64,000 nucleotides of DNA, taken from NCBI GenBank assembly GCA_964036275.1, contig OZ038440.1, forward strand, positions 5,865,690 through 5,929,689. Reading direction: 5' to 3'. A program made the translations under genes and the position numbers. The DNA comes from Litoditis marina. Taxonomy: Eukaryota; Nematoda; Chromadorea; Rhabditida; Rhabditidae. Shown one piece after another: positions 28,501-40,895 of the stretch. The notes under the pieces are model-generated. The model ran no database searches and was not told where the DNA came from. It saw only the letters and a program-made list of their open reading frames with translations. Position 1 is the first letter of the stretch. Each line of letters begins with the position of its first letter.

Positions 28501-29894
28501 GTGGATCACACAACTCGTTTATCTTATGTTGTTGCTTTGTACTCACGTTGCTTTGTATTGTTCATTTCGTAACATGCATATACTAATTACTCTCAGTTGC
28601 AAACATATATTCCTGTGAGATGTTGTCGTTCTTAGCAGTTGAGTGGTGTTTATATACCCCACCTTGTCGCAGTAGTTGATTTCATAGGCGTTGTCGGGCT
28701 TCTCCGGTTCTTCAGTCACTGGGCGACCGGGAATTGTACCGGGCATGGGCCGAACTGGCTCCGGACGGGAGATGGGAAGTTCTGGTGCGGGATTTGGCTG
28801 GAATTTAAGGTGGAATGACACAACATGAAAATATCAATAATGGGTTTTCATTTTTGATGTTTTGTTCTGGTGAAAAAGAGTTTTACGAAGTTCAGTGATA
28901 ATATAATGGAACATCCAGTTTTTATGAAAACTGAGAATTTCAAGTTTCAAGTTGAATACGGTGAAGGTGAAATAAACGTTATTCGCCGCGATACCTTAGC
29001 GAGTCGCCGGCGACACATGGAGGTCGCCGACAATTCGCCACTTGAGCCAAAGTTCTTAGGTTGTCGCCGGAAGTCGCCGAAGTCAAAAAATATTTCAGTG
29101 AGATTATCCAAACAAGGTTTAAGCAAGTTTTGTAGTGCTGGACGGCTATAGAACTTACAAAGGGTGCTGGCGGCTGTGGTGCATAGGGAGATGGCCCAAA
29201 ATCGGGTGGATTGACTACTTGGAACTCGGGTGGAACTGCCACTGGATTGGGATAGAGGTCTAGCGAGTCCACCTCTCCTACCTGAATGAAACTCAGAAAA
29301 TAAATTCACACAAAAAATGGACGTTCATTATTTACACATTTGGAAAGTTATCTAGACATGTGCAATTTGCCCTAACAACCACCAAATCGACAAAACAACT
29401 GATTTCAATAATTGGAACTTAGCCAGGCAGTGAGTTCTATCTCTTTCTCTCTCTCTACCTTGTAGTTGTTCTGTCCATATCTCGGTCTGTACTGCATTTG
29501 TGGTGGATTGTGTAAAATGGCGTCTTTGCTGGGAGTACCAGAGGAAGCAGTGGGAGACATTGGCAGAAGTCCTTCCTGAACAAAAAAAACATTTTCAAAA
29601 TCAAACTTTGATGTCTTCATCTTCTTTTCTCGATGTTTTTACTCTGGCAGCTTGGTCCTTTTTCTTCGCGCATTTTTGCAAGGAAATTCTATCAAAGATC
29701 AACAAAAGAGCGTTTGCTTGAAGAGACGCAGATTCGGATATCACTGTTGTTATTATGAGTCATAATTATACAGGAATATCATTCCTGCATAGACTAACAT
29801 CTCTGAGACGGTCGGGCATCATTGGGGGAATGATTTTCTGAAATCGCTCAACGGCGAACGTCAGTTGTAGTAGTCCTAGCAGGATGAATAACAT
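25596..29894 (-). CDS. Secreted protein with chitin-binding (peritrophin-A) domain and four LDL-receptor class A repeats
   Basis: Ten exons join in phase (396 codons): 29894-29799, 29575-29459, 29281-29159, 28797-28663, 28416-28324, 28101-27972, 27395-27270, 26961-26827, 26230-26114, 25714-25596. The ATG follows TTTCAG directly. Residues 1-14 (MLFILLGLLQLTFA) form a signal peptide. Residues 33-150 are rich in proline. A six-cysteine chitin-binding domain follows (YCDKGEF, TTCSHIFFQCSIGHTFLLRC, FDRATTNCNF, VCPEYD). Then come LDL-A repeats: CDGHADCGDGDDENNC, CDGVPDDCGDGSNMDEIGC, CDGNKDCYHGEDEINC and CDGTADCADGSDEKYC, the last ending the protein. The fourth lacks the first and third cysteines. 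Domain order resembles the front part of chitin-deacetylase-like cuticle proteins, but no deacetylase domain follows. I infer an extracellular-matrix or cuticle/eggshell role; the specific gene is not recognised. Confidence 0.88.
26664..26733 (+). pseudogene. tRNA-like sequence with Pol III A and B boxes (tRNA pseudogene or SINE head)
   Basis: TAGCGCAGTGG (26671-26681) fits the A box and GGTTCGATTCC (26713-26723) fits the B box exactly, spaced as in a tRNA. The D-arm pairs (GCGC...GCGC). The acceptor ends (GCTCCAG and GAGAGAC) do not pair and no anticodon stem forms, so this is not a working tRNA. It lies in an intron of the LDL-A gene, on the opposite strand. Confidence 0.6.
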
Positions 29895-30248
29895 CTGAAA
29901 CTTAGGTAACTATGTTGTGTGTTGGAAAAGTTGTGTGTTATTTCCTCATCGAAAATATATTCACGAATAGAGTACTTCAAATAGAAAATTTGTAAATATG
30001 ACTAGTTTTCTTGAATGAAAACTGAATCAAACATGCACGTGGAAGGGAGCAACTATCGTGAAATAACATTCATAGAGAGAACATGGCAATACCTAATTTG
30101 AACACCCACACGATCAACTATTTTTTGCTAGTGTCAACATAGTCACAGACCAACTTTGTTGTTTAGCGCCAAAACTTCTACTTATAAAATAGTACAGTTC
30201 AGTAACTAGACTTTATATCGATATCGAGCTAGAAAACAGCTAGAATCA

Positions 30249-30429
30249 GCCGGCGTAGTAAACCGTCCAACCTCATGAGAAGTTCATGTGAGTTTCTCAT
30301 GAGATACCTCATGAGCTACTCGTGAACTCTCAATGTTGTAGCATAGCAATCAATAGAATCTCATGAAAGCTCGTGCTAATACCTCATGAGGTGATCTCAT
30401 GAGATTTTTGTGGGGATTGCTACGCCGCC
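30249..30429. mobile_element. CTCATGAG-rich palindromic MITE, copy 2
   Basis: Same ends (GCCGGCGTAG, ATTGCTACGCCGCC) and interior as the copy at 23615, same orientation. Lies upstream of the LDL-A gene. Confidence 0.92.
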
Positions 30430-32558
30430 TGGAAAGAACCAGAAAAAGTCCACAAATAGTCTGAACAGTTGAAGCGGAGCATTGACCAGTGCTGAATAGA
30501 CTGAAGAGGGTATCGCGAGGAGTGGGACAAAACAAGATTGGGGGAGGATCACTTTCTGCCTTTCGAGATTAGCTAAAAAGCAAACAAACACAAAATGCGA
30601 AGATAGCAAGACGCGCACCGAATCCGCGCTCAGAAATGGAACCGACCCATGCACCCAAGAATAAATATTTGCAATCAATATTGCATAGAATATTACGAAA
30701 GCATGATCACGTGAAATCTGTGAAACGCATCACTGTGTGAGAAATAAAGGTGCACATTTGTGATGTTTCGTAGGAATTCACTTTACTGTGGCATTTCCAT
30801 CTAATGTAGAATAACCTGACAACGTTGCAGACTACATACTGTATGTGATAACCTCATCACAACCAAGTGGTGGTGGGGTGCTTATGGTCAAATTTCAATG
30901 CTAATCACAGAATGTACAATTAGTTGTAGTACCGGAGGCATAGTTCAAAGGTAAGGTAGATATTTGAGAGCTTTGGTCCGATAACTAACCGCCTTGTGAT
31001 AACCTTATCATCATTTGGATGATACAAGCTAACAACATCACTCATTTGTCGATGGTTCAAACATAGTTTCAGACATTTCGATCTCTTAGAATTCGGCAGT
31101 CAAACGTTCAAGAAATGCAAATCAAAAATGTACAGTAACAAACTGCACAATTTTTGACGTTTCTTAGAACTTGACCGTTGACTTCTAGTTTGACAGTCCT
31201 ACCAGGATGATGTAAGATTAGGTGGTTTTATTGTAGTTTGACCTCGATTTGTGATTTCTATCGTCCATTAGTTCTGACAGAAACAAATGAGATCAACCTA
31301 CAAACACAGGTGGATGGGGCAACATACACCATATAGGGTTGCAGTAGGTGTGAAGTGGGAAAGAGAGTCAAACATTGAGACGCACGAGTCGAGGGTATTT
31401 GAACTACCGAAAAAAGGTCCGAACACAGAGCAACAATGGTATGATTAGCGGAAGACGAATACATAACTCTGTTGCGACGAGACGGTCAACGAGACAATAG
31501 AGAGGTGTGATAGAGAGCAAGAGATAGAGAGGGAGGGAAGGCGAGAAAGGAAGAAAAAGAGAGGGAGAGTGTGGAGAGGGAAAGAGAGAGAGAGACAGAG
31601 AGTGGGGGGGGGGGAATAAATAGAGATTTCTAGTTGTCTTCATTGCTATATTGTGTAATTGTCTTCACAATTGTAACAAATTTTAAGAAACCGTTTATGT
31701 TGAAAGTTCTTTAGTAAAATGTCTTCATTGTCGCATGTCGAAGTTTGGCTTTAAACACTAAACTACAATAAACGTTGTACAGTAATCGTTTACCGCATTG
31801 TCTGAACTTCAAGTGTTAGCTGTTTTTCCAGAGTGTTTCATTTTTTCATCACCACCCGAAAGTAACTTCTTATCACCTTCTCGTAAAAAATGACCTTTAT
31901 CGTTTTCGACAACTAGTCAAACAGTTTCGCGCACTCCTTGACAAAGATCAATACCAGCAAGCGTTCGTCCCCAAATCTCCTATATTGCTACTCAACTTCA
32001 TACTCACGTAAACCGTGTAAAACACATTTTAATTCGATTCTGTTTTAAATAATTTCAAACTTGCTGATGTTTCTGAACGTTTCAAGTAATTGGTTCATTT
32101 GGTATTATAGGTTTTTGTTATCATAATTCCTTCATACAGTTTTCAACAACTCGTAATTTTTGCATGTTCAGTATCATTGTTAATCAGTTTTTGTTCATAC
32201 GTTGTATATTTTATATTGGTTGTAGGCATCAACTTTGACAACTGGGTCAACGGAAGAAAACCGAAAAGTTAGTGAAAAATTCATTGGCATTTGAACTTTT
32301 TATTTCATAATTTATTCCAAAATTAATAGTTTTCTTGAACACAAACCTATAAAATCAAAATCGAGAATGCCATTCCCTTGCTTCAAGGCTTTTGTCAATT
32401 AGAAACTTTGTGAAGAGGTGAAGCATAAAATATTTATTCTCGAAGCCGAAAACACAGAAAAAGTAAAACATTGATTCAAAACAATACAAAATACAAAACA
32501 TTCTCGAATTGTTGCAGGAACGGAATAGAGTGGTCTGGTTTTGCTGTACACCGCCGCC

Positions 32559-32594
32559 ATGGTACGAATCACAGCCCGCTATCCGGGCCCAGTC
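32559..32594 (+). CDS. lmd-3: Candidate alternative first coding exon of lmd-3
   Basis: GCCGCCATGG is followed by 12 codons (MVRITARYPGPV) and a good donor GTGAGT in phase 0, with TTGCAG 40 bases upstream. The phase would allow joining to the LysM exon at 47831 but not to the exon at 41925, where the frame would stop. The local GC content is higher than the surroundings. It is an inference from one exon only. Confidence 0.3.
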
Positions 32595-33004
32595 GTGAGT
32601 TTATTCGACAGTTATGACAAAAAGTCAACTAGAATTTCTCTTAAATTCAGAATGAAAACAAAAAAATCGAAATCAAATGGAAAAGATGATGAAGTGCGTC
32701 CAAATCGTAACCAAGGAAAATATAATGAGTTAGTCTGGGCCTATGCCCATCAAAATAAAAGTGTTTATTTTTTTCAGCGAGTGTATTCAAAATCCTTGAA
32801 AAAAAACACAATCAACGCACCCGTTTGAATGTTCACTTTCATTATTGTTTTTCGCTTTTGTTCATATTTCGTCGAGCCACAGTCATTTTCAAACATATTC
32901 TGAGTGTGATGTACATTTCTGACGTTAAAGGTACCGTGAAATCACATGCAACGCGTTTCTAGTAAACATATTCGATTACAAATGAGGCTTCTTTTCGGGC
33001 GAAA

Positions 33005-33480
33005 ACAAGATTTCCCTATGACTAATTCGGATAAATTAGACTGGGAAGAGTAGGATATCTGATCTTATTTTTCCCCTAACGGGCCTAATCATAATATGAA
33101 GAGACCTCATCACGTGAAACGTGATAATAGCAATGAAAAATAAAACTCATTAGTGAAAAAAACATGTCAAACTTTTTCTCTTTTTTCAATATTGTTTTTT
33201 TTTCTCTTTGATCGTACTTGTTGTTGGAGACAAGTATCAGTTTTTAAAGTTTTTTTCTAAAACAAGAGTTCCCTATGATTAATTCGCATAAATCAGACTA
33301 AGGACTTGGATATCTGATCTAATTCACGGCTCAATTATACACTAGTAGATTTCATCGCGTGAAACGTGACTATCGCAACAGAAAATAAAAATCGTCATAT
33401 GACAATAACGACATTTTCTTACGTTTCATCAATGTTTATTTCTCTTTTATTTCCGATTGTACTTGTTTTTGATGAAACGG
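33005..33480 (+). repeat. Diverged tandem duplication of about 240 bases
   Basis: Two units share, in order, aacaagattt/aacaagagtt, ccctatga, taattcg, ataaat, gga, atatctgatct, ttcatc/ctcatc, gcgtgaaacgtga, agcaa, aaaataaaa, and a closing cgtacttgtt. The second unit begins near 33260. Each carries a CGTGAAACGTGA phrase. Confidence 0.75.
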
Positions 33481-33811
33481 CTCAGAACTACTGTATTTCG
33501 AAAATTAGTTCCATTTCACCAAGAAGTACTGAGTGAAAATAAACTAGGTTAAGCTCAAGTATTACTTCGTTATAGCACAAAGCTGTACTTTGGCAACAAC
33601 GTTTTCTGCATAATCTTTTTTGCAAAAACCTTGTTCTGCATTGCAGTTTTCCATTGTCTGTCGACTATCCTTTCACCACCGAACCTCTGGCTCAATCTAC
33701 TCACAGATCCAGAGGACAGTACTTATCATACATAATTACTTTGATAATGCGTATAAAACATGGTTCATTCGAGAGAAACAAATATAAATCAGCCAAATGA
33801 ACATTTTCATG

Positions 33812-33979
33812 AGTACGTATGCTAGAAGATCTCAGCACCTTCATCCCATCCTGCGTCTCACTTTGTCTCACTATTTCTCATCTCTTACATCCCGGCGGGG
33901 TGTAAGAGCAGAGAAATAGTGTATGTTTCAGGAGACGCAGGATGGGATGAAAGTGCCGGGATCTTCTAGCATACGTACT
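33812..33979. mobile_element. Fold-back element, near-perfect 168-base hairpin
   Basis: AGTACGTATGCTAGAAGATC at the left is matched exactly by its complement at the right, and pairing continues inward through TCATCCCATCCTGCGTCTC and CACTATTTCTC to a short loop near 33895. Confidence 0.92.
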
Positions 33980-34098
33980 ATGGAAGATTGTGTTTAGTAC
34001 TACTGTGTTGGCGTCCACTCTGTTCCGAACATCTATACAACATATCTTATAATTTTTATGACGTTTATCGTACATCTCACGTAACTACAGATCATTTC

Positions 34099-34101
<3 letters not shown>

Positions 34102-34180
<79 letters not shown>
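34102..34180 (+). repeat. (CT)n microsatellite
   Basis: An uninterrupted CT run of about 79 bases. Confidence 0.98.
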
Positions 34181-34188
<8 letters not shown>

Positions 34189-34492
34189 ACTATAGAGACT
34201 ACTGATTAAATGTCATTCTCTGCAGATTGAGTTAGCTTCATAATGTAGAAATCACCTGGTTGGCCATTAATTTCCTCTACTTCCCGGATATTTCCCATTT
34301 TCTATTCATAATGTGTCGGGCGTCACACCTGTGATCCCGTTTCCCTGGCTACCCTCATCCAACTTCGCTCACTGATAACCAGAAGGCCATCTTCCGGATT
34401 TACTACTACTTTAACGATTTGAAAGGAACAATTTTCAAAGGCATCACTTTTTTCAAAGCAAACCTGACACGGTATAGGTTGCCCTATTCCGT

Positions 34493-34714
34493 GGCCAATT
34501 CCACAAGGAACCCGGTATTTCGTTAACCCTACCAGGTAACCTTAACCGGGTCACCTGGTTAACCCTTTTGTTAACCACTTGTTAACCCTCTTCTACAATG
34601 TCTTTTGGGGCAAATTTAGGGTTACCAAGTGGTTAACAAAAGGGTTAACCAGGTAACCCGGCTAATGGTTAACGGCTAGGGTTAACGAAATACCGGGTTA
34701 AATAAAGAATTCGC
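34493..34714. mobile_element. GTATTTCGTTAACC inverted-repeat element, complete copy 2
   Basis: Ends AACCCGGTATTTCGTTAACC and GGTTAACGAAATACCGGGTT type; interior arms pair over TGGTTAACCCTTTTGTTAAC. Its outer flanks match those of the copy at 16702-16936 in reverse orientation. Confidence 0.9.
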
Positions 34715-35454
34715 CCTATTCCGTTGTGTTTGTAGTTTGATCCTGTGACTCTTTGGTGGCAACTCGTAAGTTATGGTGTGTGACGAGATCGAACTACCAC
34801 AAATGTATTCATTAGATTCTGTTTTTCTGTTTCACTGTGACTTTGTTTATGTTTCATGTTTTACCACTCCTTTTACTCCCCTGTAGTATTACGAGTAAGC
34901 TCCCCTTAAAGAATCCGTCCCGCTTTAATTTTGACTTTTGAGTTAACAAACTGACCCTATGGCAAGTGAAAAACCATTATCAAAAATATATACTTTTATA
35001 TCCCTATCTTGCTTCGTTTTCTCAGAAAAGCGGCTTACGTAATGACACCGACAGGGGAGTTGCGTACGGGGTATGCTCAAAATAGCCTATAGAAGTAAAT
35101 ATTAATAATTTCAAAACACTCAATCACATACGAATACACAATTAGGGACTAAAAAATGAAAATAAATCTGGATGTAAATAAACCAAGTCAAGTTGCGTCA
35201 CAGTGAAAATGTTCAGGTCCCCTTCTTTATTGCTTGATGTTATGCAAATTTTACAAATTTTCAATCAGAAAGTTTTTTCGTGGTCTATGGGAAGACATTA
35301 AGAATCTTTTTTGAGCTATTTAATTTTTTCGTGAAACTCAAATTATAGCGGAACGGATTCTTTAACTTGTAGGTAAGGTTTTGTCGCCTTACCCCTTAGG
35401 GGTTCTACATATTTGTTCACTATTTTTCTGTGTTGTTAAGTTAACACTTGTGAA

Positions 35455-35458
<4 letters not shown>

Positions 35459-35486
<28 letters not shown>
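35459..35486 (+). repeat. (TA)n microsatellite
   Basis: A short uninterrupted TA run. Confidence 0.97.
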
Positions 35487-35489
<3 letters not shown>

Positions 35490-36280
35490 GTGAGGTTAAA
35501 ATTCCGGACTTCGAGTGGTCGTTTGGACCAGATCCGTGAGAAAAATCAGAAACCTATCAACTGTTCAATTGTTTCTTGAAATAACTGATAGGGACGATCT
35601 CTTTAACAGAGGATGATGGAATTGAATAGACTATACATTATCAAAATATCTTAGTAGTTTGGTCAGGAAGAACAACATAATTCTTGATTTTCTGCCTAAA
35701 CAGGCCCCAGAATCAAACTACAATCACTTTTCCTATACACGATTTTCAAGACGTCCCAATCATTTTACTAGTGAATGCCATATTTAGGTGGATTCTCAAC
35801 TCTGATGCGTATCGCACGTTCCGTGATGTGCGTCATCATAATATTGAAGTTGAACTTTTTTTATACCCGGAAGTCACGCATAGTGTTTGTAGCCGTTTTT
35901 ATGTTCTGCTCATGAAATTCCTAGTTTTCGTTGAAGAAGTCCAACAAAGAGTGTTCCAAGTGTTTTATGCATTGTGTGCAAGTGCTCCCTCGACCTTTGG
36001 TCATCTTGCGCTCTTCCTGCTAATGAGATACGTGTGAAATATTCGTTCCCATCGTTTTCTGAACGGATTCAGTCTAACTAGGTCGATCTGGTCACGTTTG
36101 ACTCGGAACTGGTAAATAACCATGAACCAAGGTCACGTTTTGTCACGTGACACGTGATACTTGATGCAACTTTAGTTTTACTGTAATTGGATTCTTGAGT
36201 CTTTTCTACCTCTTGTATATTCTGCAGTTGCGTCACGTGAACCCATATCAGTTTCTAGCTAATATTTTCTCGAAAATGAT

Positions 36281-36406
36281 AAACACTGGCTAATAAAGAG
36301 TTTGGAAAAGTAATGAGTTCACGCTTTTTGTTTTAGAGTGCACGTATAGTGGCTAAACACTGGCTAATAAAAAGTTTGGAAAAGTAATGAGTTCACGCTT
36401 TTTGTT
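36281..36406 (+). repeat. Recent tandem duplication of about 50 bases
   Basis: The phrase from aaacactggctaataaa through agtttggaaaagtaatga and gttcacgctttttgtt occurs twice (36281-36332 and 36354-36406) with one base difference, separated by about 20 bases. Confidence 0.93.
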
Positions 36407-38210
36407 GAAAGATACTCCATCGTGCGTTGAGTGATCCATCGCATATTACTGGTTCAATTGAGGTTTTTCCTATCAGATTACAACAGGAAAAGTCGGAATA
36501 TTCGGGCCGAAATGTGTGCCAGTGCCTTTGTTTTTATTAGGTTTTCGCCTTGTTTTGGTGCCAACGTCGATGTAGGAAATAGCCGAATCCCTTGTTTTGC
36601 CTTCGGAACTCATTGTTTTCGAGCAATGGAATACGGGTGTTTTTGGCCGCAACCAAAACTATGGCACCACCTCTCGATTGTTTTCCTCTAACCACAAAAA
36701 CACACACTACGGAACCTAGGTTCAGAGATATTTGTACCTTTTTTTAAAGCGAAAATGTATTTTTGAATTAACAGTAAAACGTTTATTCAGGGTTCTCTGC
36801 TTAAAAACAAAGTCACTAGAAAAATCAAAGTTCATTTTTTAAATGCGAGTGAATCTGGCAAAACCCTGACTCTTGTCTAGTAAAAATTATACTTCATTCC
36901 GGTTTCTCGTTAAATAGCCGGCACTCGCAGTAAAAGATGTACTTAATCCTCCTCACTACTCTTCCTACATTGTAAGTAAATCTACTTGAGTGCTGAAAGG
37001 GAAAACTCTCCACAACACTTTATCGGTGTTTTGAACTCTCTTTTTCACCATATTTTCTGAGTATTTGAAGAAGTACTCTGGGAAGTATTTTTCCTGTTTC
37101 TGCCACCATGTATTATGTCTCCCAGAATGAGCAGAGATCGAAACCCTAGACGACCAACAATCGGAATGTTTTCCAACCAAAAATAAGAACCTCTTTGTCT
37201 CTACTCACTACACAACGTTCACCTTTTATCATGTTTGCTCATGTTTACGTGACCTTGGAATGTTCTCCAACCAAGCTCAACCTCCCTGTCTCTAACAAAT
37301 CTACTTTTACTATGTAATTTCTGATCATCGTTCACGTTTCATACGTCTGAACTGTCGTGTCTTCATGATATTTGACATCCAAAGACCAAGGATTGGATCT
37401 GAGTTGGCTATGTTTTTGATTATCAATGTGGATAATCTACCACCTCTCTAAATGTCATTGAACCCGCTTCACACTATCTTCTCAATGACAGAAGCACAAC
37501 GTGTACGTTTTTACGCACCGATAACCTAATAAATGAACTTCCCTCCGGCTATCTTCAGAAGAGTGGTCTGACCAGAATGTGGTGATCTCAGACATAATCT
37601 TCACTTGACGTCTTTTATCCGTTCTCAGAAAACTGCAAGACTTAGCTCTTTTCGTGCCCACCGGCATGAGGAAATCGCATCAGCTTTCTAGAAAAAAAGT
37701 GCCAGAATGCTGGACATTTGGATAAACATTCTGGGCTTTTGTTTAAATATTTTTCATCATAATAACATTCATTTACAAAAAATCTATATCAGCAAGCCTA
37801 GTTTTCCAATTAAAAAAGTCGAACAGAAGATCTTTCATGTTTCAAGCGATATCTTTAACTTTTTTGAGGCCGTACAACAATGGTGGAAGTCAATACGCTA
37901 TCCTATTTCGGACTATCAGATTACAATTTGGAGAGAGAGAGTGATCAATTTAGATAGTGAAACTCGTGAAAAGAGTAATCAGAGCCGCTTTTTTGCAGCT
38001 CAAACAGAAATGTTGACACACTGAATGGGGCTCAAATTCTGCAAATGTCGGAGTTCTACCCGGAAAACTAGTTTTTTTTCGCGAACAATGTTACACAATC
38101 ATAGAACCCTTGATGAGGTTATGGTAATTATACCATGAGTTTTAGGGATGAACTCGAAGACGGTCAGCCACGTAAACGTGTTTGGTTTGCATGTGTTTTG
38201 AGTTTGTTCA

Positions 38211-38390
38211 GGCGGCGTAGCAATCCGTCAAAACTCTCATGAGATCCCTCATGAGCTATTCGTATGAGCTTCTCATGAGATTCCATTGATTGCTATGCTA
38301 CAACATTGAGAGTTCACGAGTAGCTCACGAGGTATCTCATGAGAAACTCATATGAACTTCTTGTGAGATTGGAGGGATTGCTACGCCGCC
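38211..38390. mobile_element. CTCATGAG-rich palindromic MITE, copy 3 (inverted orientation)
   Basis: 180 bases with ends GGCGGCGTAGCAATCC and GGATTGCTACGCCGCC. The internal order is reversed compared with the copies at 23615 and 30249. Confidence 0.93.
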
Positions 38391-40774
38391 AGGAATAGAT
38401 GACGTGGCTGAATAAAGTACCCTAAACAGACTCTCCACTGAACGGTTCGTACATCATAGCTGAGACCAGAAAGTTAAGTGTCAACTGCGCTCAGGAAACC
38501 TGTAACATCGATACTCATATCATATCTGGAATGTATCAGATACGTTTCCGTGACGTATTTCTAATTTCCAATCAGAAAAGCATATAAAGAAGGGTGGAGA
38601 AGAGTTAATGAATTGAGGGATGAACTTTATATGAACGTTCGTTCTGCCTGCAACGCACTTGATCACGTATATGTCACGTTACGTGGGACGAAAGTTCACT
38701 ATCGAATGAAAGATGACTAGTACATGAGAGCTGAACTGTCTCGGGTTCATAATTTCTCAACCCTCAATGAAGTGTCATCTTTGAGATTGTTTTCAAGCTT
38801 TTTACTCTATGAATTCCGTACATTAAATAGATTCGCTTCATCAGGTCGCAATTAGTTATTCTTGCGAGTTCTACTGATGAGGCGCCACGCCCTATCAAAT
38901 CCCACTCTCTACTCAGTTGGTTAAACATAACGACAGTTGGAATGTTTCATTTAAAAGTTACAGATGTAACTCCATTCATCGTTCTAATAATAACTCATGG
39001 CATATGTTAAATTATCCGAGAACTCGTAGAAAACCTAACTGTTTTCCAAGGTGACCGAGATAGTCAAAGATCGCTTCAAACCAGGCAAATGAATGAAAAA
39101 CATAATGATAAATACCTCAATTACTGTTGTGCTCTCCATTATAACTGAGTTTCTATGGCCATGTTGATATTTGTTCTGATCTAGGCCTCTACTACATTTT
39201 TTTCATTTGCTCGCTTCAAGCTAACTATAGAGTCAGAATGAGTCACTCTGTATTCGGCAGGCAACTTATTACATTAGTTGTGAGAATGAACGACCATATA
39301 ATATATAATACTCATACCATATATTATTTATAATAAATGAGACCATATAATATTTATATTTTCTATAATACTTTATAAGTTTCTAAGTTCTTCACAATGT
39401 GAAACAAAAAGTTCCCAAACCAAGCTTTTGTAACCATGTATTTCATGCGTCTAAACGTGTTATCTAGAATACGCGGCGGTCAGAACTTTGTTCGTGGAAT
39501 ATGATGTGTGATAGATGAAAGATTAATGCTAATGTATCATAGTACTCTACCCATGTCATATTTATTTGCATTCATGATAGCATACATTAACTCATCAACA
39601 TGTTAGCCAATGTGTTATGGTCCTGCGTATGATTCTATCATGCAACAAATTGAATAATAACCAGCTTGTCACGGTAGCTGTTTGGGGTATGGGACCGCTT
39701 TTCAGCAAAAAGCCACTTTTGGCCACATTACTCGAACAGTTTCAACTTTTAAAAAGTTTACGCCAAAGTTACCGTTAAAGAAAGCATGGCCACATCAATA
39801 GCTGTACTCTCAATTTCCCCCATCATTACTAATGCACATCTGACGTTATGCCATAGGCCAAGCTGGTGTATCCAAGTAACTCAACAAAGCAATATTGAAG
39901 TCAAAGTTCTTCGATATCAGAGGGATTTCCTATGTTGTTGTGCGCTCGGTTTTCTGAAAGCAAGCGGATATCCCATGCTCGTGAAATGTGAGTTGTGAAC
40001 GCAGTTAATTCGTACGACTAAAAGTCAAATGGAACTGCGATGCTCATCAGTAACATTATAGTCAACCTCGTCAACCCTTTGATAACGCAACGGCAAAGGC
40101 CGAAGTCGAGTTATTGTCTTTGAATAACGGAAATTCATCGGGAACTACTCAGTAGAATCTGGCAAGAGTTTTTCCCAGTTTTCCGTACAGCTCAACACAT
40201 TGAGCACTCTGGTGGAACACGGGAGCTTGACAAATTGGAGTAACGAAGCATTTGACCTCAACTTTTTAGTCCGCACTCTTCTGCACTCTTTACTGTTCTG
40301 GCTGAATGGTGCCTTTTTTCTGTTCTTGCTTTCTTTTCATTTTTCGCTGTTTTCGAAAACGAGTATAAATTAGTATGGGGCTTTGCAATCAGATTGCAAT
40401 TGGTGACGTACGTATAATAGTCTCCATTCTGAATTATGTGAAGACGTCGTTTGTGTTCAAGAAACAACAGATTTATCATAGAATCAAATACTATTCTAAC
40501 TCATAAGTGGAACGCATGGGTAGAAGTAGTATATTTGCACTTATGTGACTGTGCCTCTCTAACTTTCAAACAGCCTGGTAACACTTTTGCGTCTCTACAT
40601 CTGATTACTATTCTCTAAATATTTATTACAATTTAAGTTACAAACTACGGCACCCTTTTCTCATTATGCGAAATTATGTAGGTCTAATCACGTATACTCT
40701 TTTCACTCACGCAAGTTCACATGGTTCGGATCAACCACAACTGTTAACTTCATCCCGGCGAAGAACCTCTCACT

Positions 40775-40895
40775 TCTCTCTTTCTCCCTTCTCTTTCACT
40801 CTCTCTCTCTTTCCTCTCTTTCTCTTTTCTTTTTCTCCCTCTTCCCTCTCTCATTCTTTTTTCTCTCTCTTTCTCTATCTCTCTCTTCCCTCTCA
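40775..40895 (+). repeat. CT-rich low-complexity tract
   Basis: Imperfect CTCTT and TCTCTC units. No gene content. Confidence 0.9.

Noticed and set aside
28466..28513. Possible extra cysteine-rich exon in the LDL-A gene (frame reading CDPHHAQDSARDCC)
   Set aside because: Its length is 47 bases and it leaves phase 2, while both neighbouring exons join perfectly in phase 0 without it; the acceptor is also weak.
35684..36037. 117-codon open frame in the intergenic region
   Set aside because: No domain, no adjacent exons, composition like the surrounding non-coding sequence.
37480..38024. Overlapping open frames that might be a decayed coding sequence
   Set aside because: No recognisable protein motif and no consistent splice structure.
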